From contig JASLJC010000003.1 in NCBI GenBank assembly GCA_030152585.1, positions 1-5,638 on the forward strand: a stretch of DNA of 5,638 nucleotides, in the 5' to 3' direction. The translations under genes and the position numbers were made by a program. The DNA comes from Savagea sp. Its GTDB lineage: Bacteria > Bacillota > Bacilli > Bacillales_A > Planococcaceae. Shown here in pieces: positions 1 to 5,638 of the stretch. The number at the start of each line of letters is the position of its first letter. Within the stretch, counting starts at the first letter, position 1. The notes under the pieces were generated by a model that worked only from the letters and a program-made list of their open reading frames with translations, had not been told where the DNA came from and ran no database searches.

Positions 1-339
1 CAAAACTTCGAGCAAAGCTTACAAATGCAAGGAATGAACTTAGAAATCTACTCACAACTTACAGGTCAAACAGTAGAAGTTCTTCGTGATAGTATGAAAG
101 AAGAAGCAGCAGCAAAAACACGCGCTTCACTTACAGTAGAAGCAGTAGCAGATGCTGAAGGAATTACAGTAGAAGAAGCAGATGTAGATGCAAAATTAGA
201 AGAATTAGCAGGACAGTTCAACATGGAGGTTGCTCAAATTAAAGAAGCACTCGGTGGAACAGAAATGCTCGAAGGCGAAATCAAAATGCAAAAAGCAGTT
301 GATTTCTTAGTAGAACAAGCAAACGTTACACAATTATAA
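1..339 (+). CDS. tig: Trigger factor, C-terminal fragment (5' end outside window)
   Basis: Trigger factor is a ribosome-associated chaperone and peptidyl-prolyl isomerase that binds nascent chains at the exit tunnel. Frame 1 is open from the first base to a TAA at 337-339, giving 112 residues. The fragment opens with LQMQGMNLEIYSQLTGQ and ends with KAVDFLVEQANVTQL, both close to the end of B. subtilis Tig as I remember it. The acidic, alanine- and glutamate-rich helical composition fits the substrate-binding C-terminal domain. The ribosome-binding and isomerase domains of this roughly 430-residue family lie upstream of the window, so neither the true start nor their integrity can be judged. 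Internal ATGs (for example at 25 and 34) are not starts. A terminator follows directly and clpX is next, the usual Bacillales order. Identification is confident from motif similarity and neighbourhood. Confidence 0.95.
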   Translation, partial: QNFEQSLQMQGMNLEIYSQLTGQTVEVLRDSMKEEAAAKTRASLTVEAVADAEGITVEEADVDAKLEELAGQFNMEVAQIKEALGGTEMLEGEIKMQKAVDFLVEQANVTQL

Positions 340-355
340 GTAGATGAATGGAAGG

Positions 356-381
356 CAAGGTACAGTACGTACCTTGTTTTT
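356..381 (+). terminator. Intrinsic terminator of tig
   Basis: A perfect 8-bp stem, CAAGGTAC (356-363) with GTACCTTG (369-376), encloses the 5-nt loop AGTAC and is followed at once by TTTTT (377-381). It begins 17 bp after the tig stop codon. A further outer pairing is possible between GATGAA (343-348) and TTCATC (380-385) across an internal loop, but it would compete with U-tract release. The structure separates tig transcription from clpX. Confidence 0.88.
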
Positions 382-412
382 CATCATTTATATACATAAG
401 AAGACACAATTG

Positions 413-441
413 TTGCGAAACGTTTAACAATCTTGTAATAT
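413..441 (+). promoter_or_regulatory. Putative sigma-A promoter of clpX
   Basis: TTGCGA (413-418) and TAATAT (436-441) are separated by 17 bp, the optimal sigma-A spacing, and lie downstream of the tig terminator. The predicted start site near 448 leaves a short leader before the Shine-Dalgarno at 454. The -35 box matches TTGACA at four of six positions and the -10 box matches TATAAT at four of six, so the call rests mainly on spacing and location. The spacer carries the palindrome AAACGTTT (418-425) and is overlapped by the inverted repeat ATTGTT/AACAAT (409-414/426-431). I see no CtsR-type or CIRCE-type operator. Confidence 0.6.
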
Positions 442-453
442 TGTCTCTTGAAT

Positions 454-460
454 AGGGGTG
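454..460 (+). promoter_or_regulatory. Shine-Dalgarno that decides the clpX start
   Basis: AGGGGTG lies 6 nt before the ATG at 467. The longer reading frame's GTG at 458 falls inside this motif and has no good Shine-Dalgarno of its own, so ATG 467 is the better start. Confidence 0.8.
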
Positions 461-466
461 AACGTA

Positions 467-1750
467 ATGTTCGAATTTAACGATGAAGATAATTTAAAAT
501 GTTCTTTTTGCGGTAAAGGACAAGACCAAGTACGTAAACTCGTAGCGGGACAAGGCGTGTACATTTGTGATGAATGTGTAGAGCTTTGTGCAGAAATTGT
601 CGAGGAAGAAGTAGAAATGGATGCAGACTTCGATTTAGAAGATGTACCGAAACCGAAAGAAATCCAAGCGGTATTAGATGACTATATTATTGGTCAAAAT
701 CGCGCGAAGAAAGCATTAGCGGTCGCTGTATACAACCACTATAAACGAGTGAATACGAGCAGCAAAGTAGATGATGTCGAAATTTCAAAATCAAACATCG
801 TCTTAATTGGGCCAACAGGTAGTGGTAAAACATTACTTGCTCAAACACTTGCACGTATTTTAAATGTTCCATTTGCAATCGCAGATGCAACGAGCCTTAC
901 AGAAGCAGGGTACGTCGGTGAAGACGTTGAAAATATTTTATTAAAAATTATTCAAGCGGCGGACTTCGATATTGAACGAGCAGAACGCGGTATTATTTAT
1001 ATTGATGAAATTGATAAAGTAGCACGTAAATCAGAAAATGCATCGATTACACGTGACGTATCAGGTGAAGGTGTACAACAAGCACTTCTGAAAATTTTAG
1101 AAGGAACGGTTGCAAGTGTCCCTCCACAAGGTGGACGTAAACACCCACACCAAGATTTCATTCAAATCGATACGACAAATATTTTATTTATCGTCGGTGG
1201 CGCGTTTGATGGCATCGAAGATATTATTAAGCGTCGTACAGGTCAAAAAGTAATTGGTTTCGGAGCAGAGCCGAAAAAGTCAGATGAAGAAAATGCAAGT
1301 TTACTTGCACAACTCATTCCAGAAGACTTACAAAATTACGGTCTGATCCCGGAATTTATTGGACGTTTGCCTGTCATTGCAACGTTAGAGCAATTAGATG
1401 AAGATGCTTTATATCGTATTTTAACAGAGCCGAAAAACGCTATCGTCAAACAATATGAAAAAATTGTCGAGTTAGACGGCGTCGAGTTGAAATTTGAAGA
1501 CGAAGCATTGTTAGAAATTGCTCGCGAAGCGATCGAACGTAAGACGGGAGCGCGTGGCTTACGCTCAATCATTGAAAATATTATGTTAGACGTCATGTAT
1601 GAATTGCCATCTTTAGATGAAGTGACGCAATGTGTCATTACGACAGAAGCAGTACAAGGAACAGAACAGCCAAAATTATACCGTGCAGACGGTACAGTTT
1701 ATGAGTTAACTGAGCCGAGTAATCCGCTCCGTTCGCTAAATGACTTTTAA
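467..1750 (+). CDS. clpX: ATP-dependent Clp protease ATP-binding subunit ClpX
   Basis: ClpX is a hexameric AAA+ unfoldase in the cytoplasm that recognises tagged substrates and threads them into ClpP. From ATG 467 it has 427 residues, close to the usual 420-430. The N-terminal zinc-binding domain has cysteines 12, 15, 34 and 37 (CSFC and CDEC). The AAA+ module has Walker A GPTGSGKT (115-122), pore-1 loop GYVGED (148-153), Walker B with D180-E181, the RKH pore loop (224-226) and sensor-2 GARGLR (361-366). The ClpP-docking IGF loop is intact at 263-265, so it should work with ClpP, which is not encoded here. The start at 467 gives MFEFNDED, matching the family start MFKFNEE; an in-frame GTG at 458 would add three residues but overlaps the Shine-Dalgarno. 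It has its own putative promoter and a strong terminator, so it is probably monocistronic. Nothing appears broken. Confidence 0.98.
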   Translation: MFEFNDEDNLKCSFCGKGQDQVRKLVAGQGVYICDECVELCAEIVEEEVEMDADFDLEDVPKPKEIQAVLDDYIIGQNRAKKALAVAVYNHYKRVNTSSKVDDVEISKSNIVLIGPTGSGKTLLAQTLARILNVPFAIADATSLTEAGYVGEDVENILLKIIQAADFDIERAERGIIYIDEIDKVARKSENASITRDVSGEGVQQALLKILEGTVASVPPQGGRKHPHQDFIQIDTTNILFIVGGAFDGIEDIIKRRTGQKVIGFGAEPKKSDEENASLLAQLIPEDLQNYGLIPEFIGRLPVIATLEQLDEDALYRILTEPKNAIVKQYEKIVELDGVELKFEDEALLEIAREAIERKTGARGLRSIIENIMLDVMYELPSLDEVTQCVITTEAVQGTEQPKLYRADGTVYELTEPSNPLRSLNDF

Positions 1751-1769
1751 CGTATAAATGAATGAAGAG

Positions 1770-1826
1770 AAGCTGACTTCGACGAAAGCGCATAACGCTC
1801 GCGCTTCCTTCGTGTCAGCTTTTTTT
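1770..1826 (+). terminator. Long intrinsic terminator of clpX
   Basis: AAGCTGAC (1770-1777) pairs perfectly with GTCAGCTT (1814-1821). The stem can continue inward after a TTCG bulge with ACGAA (1782-1786)/TTCGT (1809-1813) and AGCGC (1787-1791)/GCGCT (1801-1805), closing a loop of about 9 nt. The 3' arm runs into seven T residues (1820-1826). It starts 19 bp after the clpX stop and should end most clpX transcripts before lonA. Confidence 0.88.
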
Positions 1827-1853
1827 GATGTAAGAAGAAAAGACGAATACAAT
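1825..1853 (+). promoter_or_regulatory. Putative sigma-A promoter of lonA
   Basis: TTGATG (1825-1830) and TACAAT (1848-1853) are exactly 17 bp apart. The -35 matches TTGACA at four of six positions and the -10 matches TATAAT at five of six. The first two T residues of the -35 are the last of the clpX terminator T tract. The predicted start near 1860 would leave a leader of about 16 nt containing the Shine-Dalgarno AAGAGGTGA (1861-1869). I see no recognisable heat-shock operator. Because a terminator stands just upstream, a promoter is expected here, which supports the call. Confidence 0.68.
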
Positions 1854-1875
1854 GAAAGTGAAGAGGTGACCGTTC

Positions 1876-4191
1876 ATGGTGAAAAAAATGAAGCAAATAC
1901 CGCTCTTACCATTACGTGGCGTACTCGTTTATCCACAAATGATGCTCCATGTCGATGTAGGAAGAGAGCGTTCCATTTATGCAATTGAACAAGCGCAAGA
2001 AGAAGGTGGTTTTTTATTTTTAGCGACACAAAAAGATACGCGAGATGAAGACCCAACAGCAGATGAATTGTACGAGTTTGGTACGTTTGCTGTCATTGAA
2101 AAAATGAAAAAATTGCCAAATGGCTCATATCGGGTACTAATTCGAGGAGAAGCGCGGGCGAAATGGTCGAATTATGAACGTGTTGACCTTTATCCAGTCG
2201 TTGATTTAGATATTTTTGAAGAACCTGAAGAGCCGACGATAGAACAAGAAGCTTTAATGCGACAAGTGCGCCATTATTTTGATCGTTATGCTACATCGTC
2301 TCGTCGCGTATCAAAGGAGTCAAAAGAAGTCGTTGAACAAATTGAAGAGCCAGGTCGACTTGTTGACATGATTGCGACTCATTTACCGTTGCGATTGTCT
2401 GAAAAACAAGAACTATTAGCAGAGACAGATATCGAAAAACGAATGATGACGATTATGAAACGTTTATATAGTGAACATGAAGTAGTAGCGATTGAACAGA
2501 AAGTGAGTAAGCGAGTAAAAGAAGCGGTCGAAAAAACACAAAAAGAATACTATTTACGAGAACAAATGAAAGCGATACGGGAAGAATTAGGAGATACAGA
2601 TGGTAAAGGAAGTGAAATCAAATCACTTCGTGCTCGTCAAGAGAAATCAGGTATGCCTCAGCACGTAACAGAAGCATTTGAGCGAGAGTTACGTCGTTAT
2701 GAAGCTGTCCCTGCAGCAAGTGCAGAAAGTGGCGTAATTCGTAACTATTTAGAATGGCTCGTCGATTTACCTTGGAGTGAAGCGACAAAAGACCAACTCG
2801 ATTTACAACGTTCAGAAGAAATATTAAATCGCGATCATGCTGGATTAGATGATGTAAAAGAACGGATTTTAGAATATTTAGCTGTTCGTCAAATGACAGA
2901 CACGATGCGTGGACCGATCATTTGTTTAGCAGGACCTCCCGGAGTCGGAAAAACATCGTTAGCTCGAAGTATTGCTGATGCATTAGGGCGCCGCTTCGTT
3001 CGGATTTCACTCGGAGGTGTTCGAGATGAATCTGAAATACGTGGTCATCGTCGAACGTATGTCGGAGCAATGCCGGGACGGATCATGCAAGGGATGAAAA
3101 AAGCAGGAACGACAAACCCTGTCTTTTTACTCGATGAAATTGACAAAATGTCAAACGATTTCAGAGGAGACCCTTCAAGTGCGATGTTAGAAGTATTAGA
3201 TCCAGAGCAAAATCATACGTTTAGCGATCATTATATTGAAGAAACGTACGATTTATCAAACGTATTCTTTTTAGCAACAGCTAACGACATCTCAATGATT
3301 CCAGGACCACTACGTGATCGGATGGAAGTGATTTCGCTGGCAGGTTATACAGAAGTAGAAAAAGAAGCGATTGCTTCGAATCATTTAGTGCCGAAACAAT
3401 TAGAAGAACACGGCTTGAATAAGTCGACGGTACGTTTTAAAGAGCCAGTGTTACAAGATATCATTCGTTACTATACACGTGAAGCGGGTGTACGGAACTT
3501 AGAACGTGAAATTGCGAATGTATGTCGAAAAGCAGCGAAACAAATCGCAGCAGGCGAAAAGAAGACAGTTACTGTCAGTGTTAACACGTTAGAAAATCTC
3601 ATAGGACCTCGTAAATATCAACACGGAGAAATTAATGAAACGAATGAAATCGGTGTAGTCAACGGTTTAGCTTATACAGCAGCAGGTGGAGACATTTTAC
3701 ATGCAGAAGTAGCATTATCTGTCGGAAAAGGAAAGATTATTTTAACAGGAAAATTAGGAGAAGTGATGCAAGAGTCAGCACAAACAGCATTGTCATATGT
3801 ACGTTCACACGCTGAAGAACTTGGCATCGATCCGACTTTTTATGAAACGACGGATATTCATATCCACTTCCCAGAAGGAGCAGTTCCGAAAGATGGACCA
3901 TCTGCCGGAATAACAATCGTAACAGCACTCGTCTCCGCTTTGACGAAACGTCCGGTGAAACGAAATGTTGGTATGACAGGAGAAGTGACATTACGTGGAA
4001 AAGTGTTGCCAATCGGTGGATTAAAAGAAAAGTCACTTGGCGCACATCGTGCCGGAATCGATACGATTATTATGCCAAAAGATAATGAGCGACATTTAGA
4101 TGACATTCCGGACGTCGTTCGTGAAAAAATCACGTATTACCCTGTTACAGACGTCCAAGAAGTATTACAATTAGCATTAGAAGAGAAATGA
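1876..4191 (+). CDS. lonA: ATP-dependent Lon protease, LonA type
   Basis: LonA is a soluble hexameric serine protease with a fused AAA+ motor that degrades misfolded and regulatory proteins. The 771 residues match the usual length (about 774 in B. subtilis). In order: an N-terminal substrate-binding domain (about 1-205, opening IPLLPLRGVLVYP), a helical linker containing TQKEYYLREQMKAI, and the AAA+ module with Walker A GPPGVGKTS (353-361), Walker B with D420-E421, a sensor-1-like N470 and an arginine finger in PLRDRME (R482). The C-terminal protease domain has catalytic S676 in PKDGPSAGI and K719 in GGLKEK, 43 residues apart as in characterised LonA enzymes. No membrane segment is visible, unlike LonB. 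ATG 1876 has AAGAGGTGA 6 nt upstream. An alternative in-frame ATG at 1888 would trim only four residues. It likely has its own promoter and shares a transcript with ysxC 25 bp downstream. Confidence 0.98.
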   Translation: MVKKMKQIPLLPLRGVLVYPQMMLHVDVGRERSIYAIEQAQEEGGFLFLATQKDTRDEDPTADELYEFGTFAVIEKMKKLPNGSYRVLIRGEARAKWSNYERVDLYPVVDLDIFEEPEEPTIEQEALMRQVRHYFDRYATSSRRVSKESKEVVEQIEEPGRLVDMIATHLPLRLSEKQELLAETDIEKRMMTIMKRLYSEHEVVAIEQKVSKRVKEAVEKTQKEYYLREQMKAIREELGDTDGKGSEIKSLRARQEKSGMPQHVTEAFERELRRYEAVPAASAESGVIRNYLEWLVDLPWSEATKDQLDLQRSEEILNRDHAGLDDVKERILEYLAVRQMTDTMRGPIICLAGPPGVGKTSLARSIADALGRRFVRISLGGVRDESEIRGHRRTYVGAMPGRIMQGMKKAGTTNPVFLLDEIDKMSNDFRGDPSSAMLEVLDPEQNHTFSDHYIEETYDLSNVFFLATANDISMIPGPLRDRMEVISLAGYTEVEKEAIASNHLVPKQLEEHGLNKSTVRFKEPVLQDIIRYYTREAGVRNLEREIANVCRKAAKQIAAGEKKTVTVSVNTLENLIGPRKYQHGEINETNEIGVVNGLAYTAAGGDILHAEVALSVGKGKIILTGKLGEVMQESAQTALSYVRSHAEELGIDPTFYETTDIHIHFPEGAVPKDGPSAGITIVTALVSALTKRPVKRNVGMTGEVTLRGKVLPIGGLKEKSLGAHRAGIDTIIMPKDNERHLDDIPDVVREKITYYPVTDVQEVLQLALEEK

Positions 4192-4201
4192 AATCTGTAG
4201 T

Positions 4202-4216
4202 AGGAGGCGGAAGCCT
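4202..4216 (+). promoter_or_regulatory. ysxC Shine-Dalgarno inside a small hairpin
   Basis: AGGAGG (4202-4207) is a near-perfect Shine-Dalgarno, 9 nt before ATG 4217. Its last three bases belong to a possible stem AGGC (4205-4208)/GCCT (4213-4216) closed by GGAA, a GNRA-type loop, ending at the base before the start codon. The Shine-Dalgarno is secure. The hairpin is only 4 bp and its effect is speculative. Confidence 0.6.
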
Positions 4217-4798
4217 ATGAATATTAAAACAGCTGAAATTGTAATGAGCGCAGCACGCCCAGAACAATTTCCAAAAACGAATTTACCTGAATTTGCATTA
4301 GCCGGACGTTCAAATGTCGGGAAGTCTTCATTTATTAATGCTATTTTAAAACGAAAAAAATTAGCACGAACGTCATCAAATCCTGGACGAACGATTACAT
4401 TAAATTTCTTTGAAATCAATGAATCTTTTTATTTCGTTGACGTACCAGGTTATGGTTATGCGAAACGTTCTAAAGAAGCACGTGATACGTGGGGACCTTT
4501 ACTTGAAACGTATTTAACGTCTCGACCACAATTGAAATCTGCGATATTAATTGTAGATGCACGTCACAGCGCAATGGAAGCGGATATTCAAATGTATGAT
4601 TTTTTAGCACATTACGGGATTCCAACGATTATTATTGCAACGAAAGCAGATAAATTAAAACGTGGAGAACAGGCGAAACAGAAACGTAAATTACAAGAAG
4701 CGTTTCAAGTTGAAGAGGGCGATGAATTTATTTTATTTTCTTCAGAGACAGGACAAGGTCGTCAAGAAGTGTGGAATGCCATCAAAGCACGTATGTAA
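4217..4798 (+). CDS. ysxC: Ribosome-biogenesis GTPase YsxC (EngB/YihA family)
   Basis: YsxC is a small GTPase required for late assembly of the 50S ribosomal subunit and is essential in several bacteria, including B. subtilis. The 193 residues are the normal family length and contain the complete G-motif set: G1 GRSNVGKS (30-37), G2 region PGRTITLNF (56-64), G3 DVPGYG (75-80), G4 TKAD (142-145) and G5 SSE (175-177). The opening KTAEIVMSAARPEQFP and the ending FSSETGQGRQEVWNAIK also follow the family. The start ATG 4217 is fixed by AGGAGG 9 nt upstream. It lies 25 bp after lonA with no terminator between, so it is probably transcribed with lonA. No promoter of its own was seen in that gap, though one inside lonA cannot be excluded. 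The gene is intact. Confidence 0.97.
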   Translation: MNIKTAEIVMSAARPEQFPKTNLPEFALAGRSNVGKSSFINAILKRKKLARTSSNPGRTITLNFFEINESFYFVDVPGYGYAKRSKEARDTWGPLLETYLTSRPQLKSAILIVDARHSAMEADIQMYDFLAHYGIPTIIIATKADKLKRGEQAKQKRKLQEAFQVEEGDEFILFSSETGQGRQEVWNAIKARM

Positions 4799-4851
4799 AG
4801 GCGTGTCACTAGCAATTCAGCAAAAAAAGCGATAAAATGAAACGTATAAAC

Positions 4852-4874
4852 TTTCTTTTAGGGCATAAAAGAAA
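4852..4874. repeat. Perfect inverted repeat upstream of hemA
   Basis: TTTCTTTTA (4852-4860) and TAAAAGAAA (4866-4874) are exact inverted copies around the 5-nt spacer GGGCA, in the 128-bp ysxC-hemA gap, ending 52 bp before the hemA start. No T tract follows on the + strand, so it is not a standard terminator. An alternative outer pairing AACTTT (4849-4854)/AAAGTT (4880-4885) could stack on the inner six pairs with an 8-nt bulge. It could be a DNA operator or an RNA leader hairpin. In B. subtilis the hem operon is under PerR control, but this repeat is a poor match to the 7-1-7 PerR box. The -10-like hexamers TAAAAT (4833-4838) and TATAAA (4845-4850) lie just upstream, but neither has a convincing -35 at correct spacing, so I do not call a promoter. 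Confidence 0.6.
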
Positions 4875-4908
4875 TCGGAAAAGTTACTGAAGGCATGGAA
4901 AATGATGT

Positions 4909-4924
4909 GAGAGGTGTGAACACC
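4909..4924 (+). promoter_or_regulatory. hemA Shine-Dalgarno inside a small hairpin
   Basis: GAGAGGTG (4909-4916) serves ATG 4927, with a somewhat long gap of 10 nt. GGTG (4913-4916) can pair with CACC (4921-4924) around the loop TGAA, which would cover part of the Shine-Dalgarno and shorten its effective distance to the start codon. The stem is only 4 bp, so the structure is tentative. Confidence 0.55.
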
Positions 4925-4926
4925 CG

Positions 4927-5638
4927 ATGCATACAATCGTAGTCGGCGTGAACTATCGGACAGCGCCGGTAGAAATTCGAGAAAAGTTTGCATTTTCAGA
5001 AGCAGAATTACCAGAAGCGATGCAAACGTTACAACAACAAAAAAGTATTTTAGAAAATGTGATTTTATCAACGTGTAACCGAACAGAAATTTTTGCAGTA
5101 GTCGATCAATTGCATACAGGTCGTTATTACGTAAAACGTTTTATTTCTGATTGGCTCGATATTCCTATCGACTTATTAACGGAACATTTAATTATTCAAG
5201 AAGATGATGCGATGGTTGAACATTTAATGCGAGTCACTTCTGGTATTGAGTCGATGATTTTAGGAGAGACACAAATTTTAGGTCAAGTGCGTGATAGTTT
5301 TTTATTAGCACAAGAACTCGGAACGACCGGAACGATGTTTAATGAAATGTTTAAACGAGCGGTTGCATTTGCTAAAAAAGCACATGAAACGACAGGAATC
5401 GGTGAAAATGCCGTTTCCGTTTCTTACGCAGCGGTTGAATTAGCGAAAAAAGTATTTGGTTCATTAGCGTACAAGCATATTGCGATTCTCGGAGCAGGAG
5501 AGATGGGCGAACTTGCTGCGAAAAATTTAGCAGGAAGTGGCGTCGGAAAAATAACGGTATTGAACCGAACGTATGAAAAAGCAAAACAGCTTGCAGATCA
5601 GTTCGATGGAGAGGCACGCCCGTTGAGCGAGTTACAAT
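4927..5638 (+). CDS. hemA: Glutamyl-tRNA reductase, N-terminal part (3' end outside window)
   Basis: HemA reduces glutamyl-tRNA(Glu) with NADPH to glutamate-1-semialdehyde, the committed step of the C5 route to 5-aminolevulinate and heme. The frame stays open from ATG 4927 to the window edge, giving 237 complete codons plus one base of the roughly 450-residue family. Visible motifs are the N-terminal VVGVNYRTAPVEIREK, the catalytic cysteine C50 in STCNRTE, H99 in the VEHLMRV segment, GETQILGQVR (113-122), VSVSYAAVELAKK (163-175), and the NADPH-binding Rossmann glycines GAGEMG (189-194) followed by NRT (213-215). The dimerisation domain lies beyond the window. The start is supported by GAGAGGTG upstream and by the family start MHxxVVGV. 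No terminator separates it from ysxC, so read-through is possible in addition to a promoter in the gap. By analogy with Bacillus it would lead a hemAXCDBL-type operon, which cannot be seen here. Confidence 0.97.
   Translation, partial: MHTIVVGVNYRTAPVEIREKFAFSEAELPEAMQTLQQQKSILENVILSTCNRTEIFAVVDQLHTGRYYVKRFISDWLDIPIDLLTEHLIIQEDDAMVEHLMRVTSGIESMILGETQILGQVRDSFLLAQELGTTGTMFNEMFKRAVAFAKKAHETTGIGENAVSVSYAAVELAKKVFGSLAYKHIAILGAGEMGELAAKNLAGSGVGKITVLNRTYEKAKQLADQFDGEARPLSELQ

Noticed and set aside
687..890. Minus-strand reading frame inside clpX
   Set aside because: It is antisense to a fully conserved gene, has no ribosome binding site, and its composition is that of a shadow frame. The same applies to the minus-strand frames at 1336-1638, 1874-2056, 3737-4045 and 3858-4133.
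1758..1988. A 76-codon + strand reading frame between clpX and lonA
   Set aside because: It runs through the clpX terminator hairpin and into lonA in another frame, has no Shine-Dalgarno, and its translation resembles no protein I know. It is not a lonB remnant.
4177..4419. Minus-strand frame spanning the lonA-ysxC junction
   Set aside because: It overlaps the ends of two well-supported genes and the ysxC Shine-Dalgarno, with no start signals or recognisable domain.
4856..4870. PerR box upstream of hemA
   Set aside because: Compared with the 7-1-7 consensus TTATAATNATTATAA, only about nine of fourteen defined positions match, and the central ones fail. This is too weak to call.
4852..4874. 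Intrinsic terminator between ysxC and hemA
   Set aside because: The inverted repeat is AT-rich and is followed by GAAATCGG-type sequence's remainder rather than a T tract on the + strand. The minus strand also has no adjacent T tract.
4817..5071. Minus-strand frame across the ysxC-hemA gap, possible small membrane protein
   Set aside because: It has a hydrophobic stretch, but most of it is the antisense of the conserved hemA N-terminus and A-rich leader, which naturally yields Phe/Leu/Ser-rich shadow translation. The minus-strand frame at 5372-5617 inside hemA is rejected for the same reason.
1..5638. Mobile element, CRISPR, tRNA/rRNA or undescribed defence system
   Set aside because: The window is filled by five conserved collinear housekeeping genes with short gaps. 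I saw no transposase, integrase, direct-repeat array, tRNA-like cloverleaf or foreign-looking composition.

Overview
The window is a conserved housekeeping segment of a low-GC Gram-positive chromosome, most likely from the order Bacillales. All genes are on the + strand: the 3' end of tig (trigger factor), then clpX, lonA, ysxC (engB/yihA) and the 5' part of hemA. This matches the Bacillus subtilis order tig-clpX-lonB-lonA-ysxC-hemA, except that lonB is absent. The proteins closely resemble their B. subtilis counterparts along their length, and third codon positions favour A/T. I do not assign a genus.

Layout. Bases 1-339 encode the last 112 residues of trigger factor, followed by a clear intrinsic terminator (356-381). 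A promoter-like pair (413-441) and a Shine-Dalgarno sequence precede clpX (467-1750, ATG start at 467 preferred over the in-frame GTG at 458). The 125-bp gap after clpX is filled by a long terminator hairpin with a T tract (1770-1826). A sigma-A-like promoter follows, whose -35 box overlaps the end of that T tract, and then the lonA Shine-Dalgarno. lonA (1876-4191) is followed 25 bp later by ysxC (4217-4798), so these two probably form one transcript. A 128-bp gap with no U-tract terminator separates ysxC from hemA (4927 to the window end, running off the right edge). It contains a perfect 9-bp inverted repeat and a small hairpin over the hemA Shine-Dalgarno.

Function. The first three genes form a protein-quality-control block: ribosome-associated folding (Tig), ATP-dependent unfolding for ClpP (ClpX) and self-contained ATP-dependent proteolysis (LonA). 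YsxC is a GTPase for assembly of the large ribosomal subunit. HemA begins the C5 pathway to heme. All visible catalytic motifs are intact and no gene shows a frameshift.

I found no RNA gene, mobile element, CRISPR array or phage feature, and no sign of an undescribed system. The points of interest are small: the missing lonB, the compact terminator/promoter junction before lonA, and short structures around the ysxC and hemA start regions.
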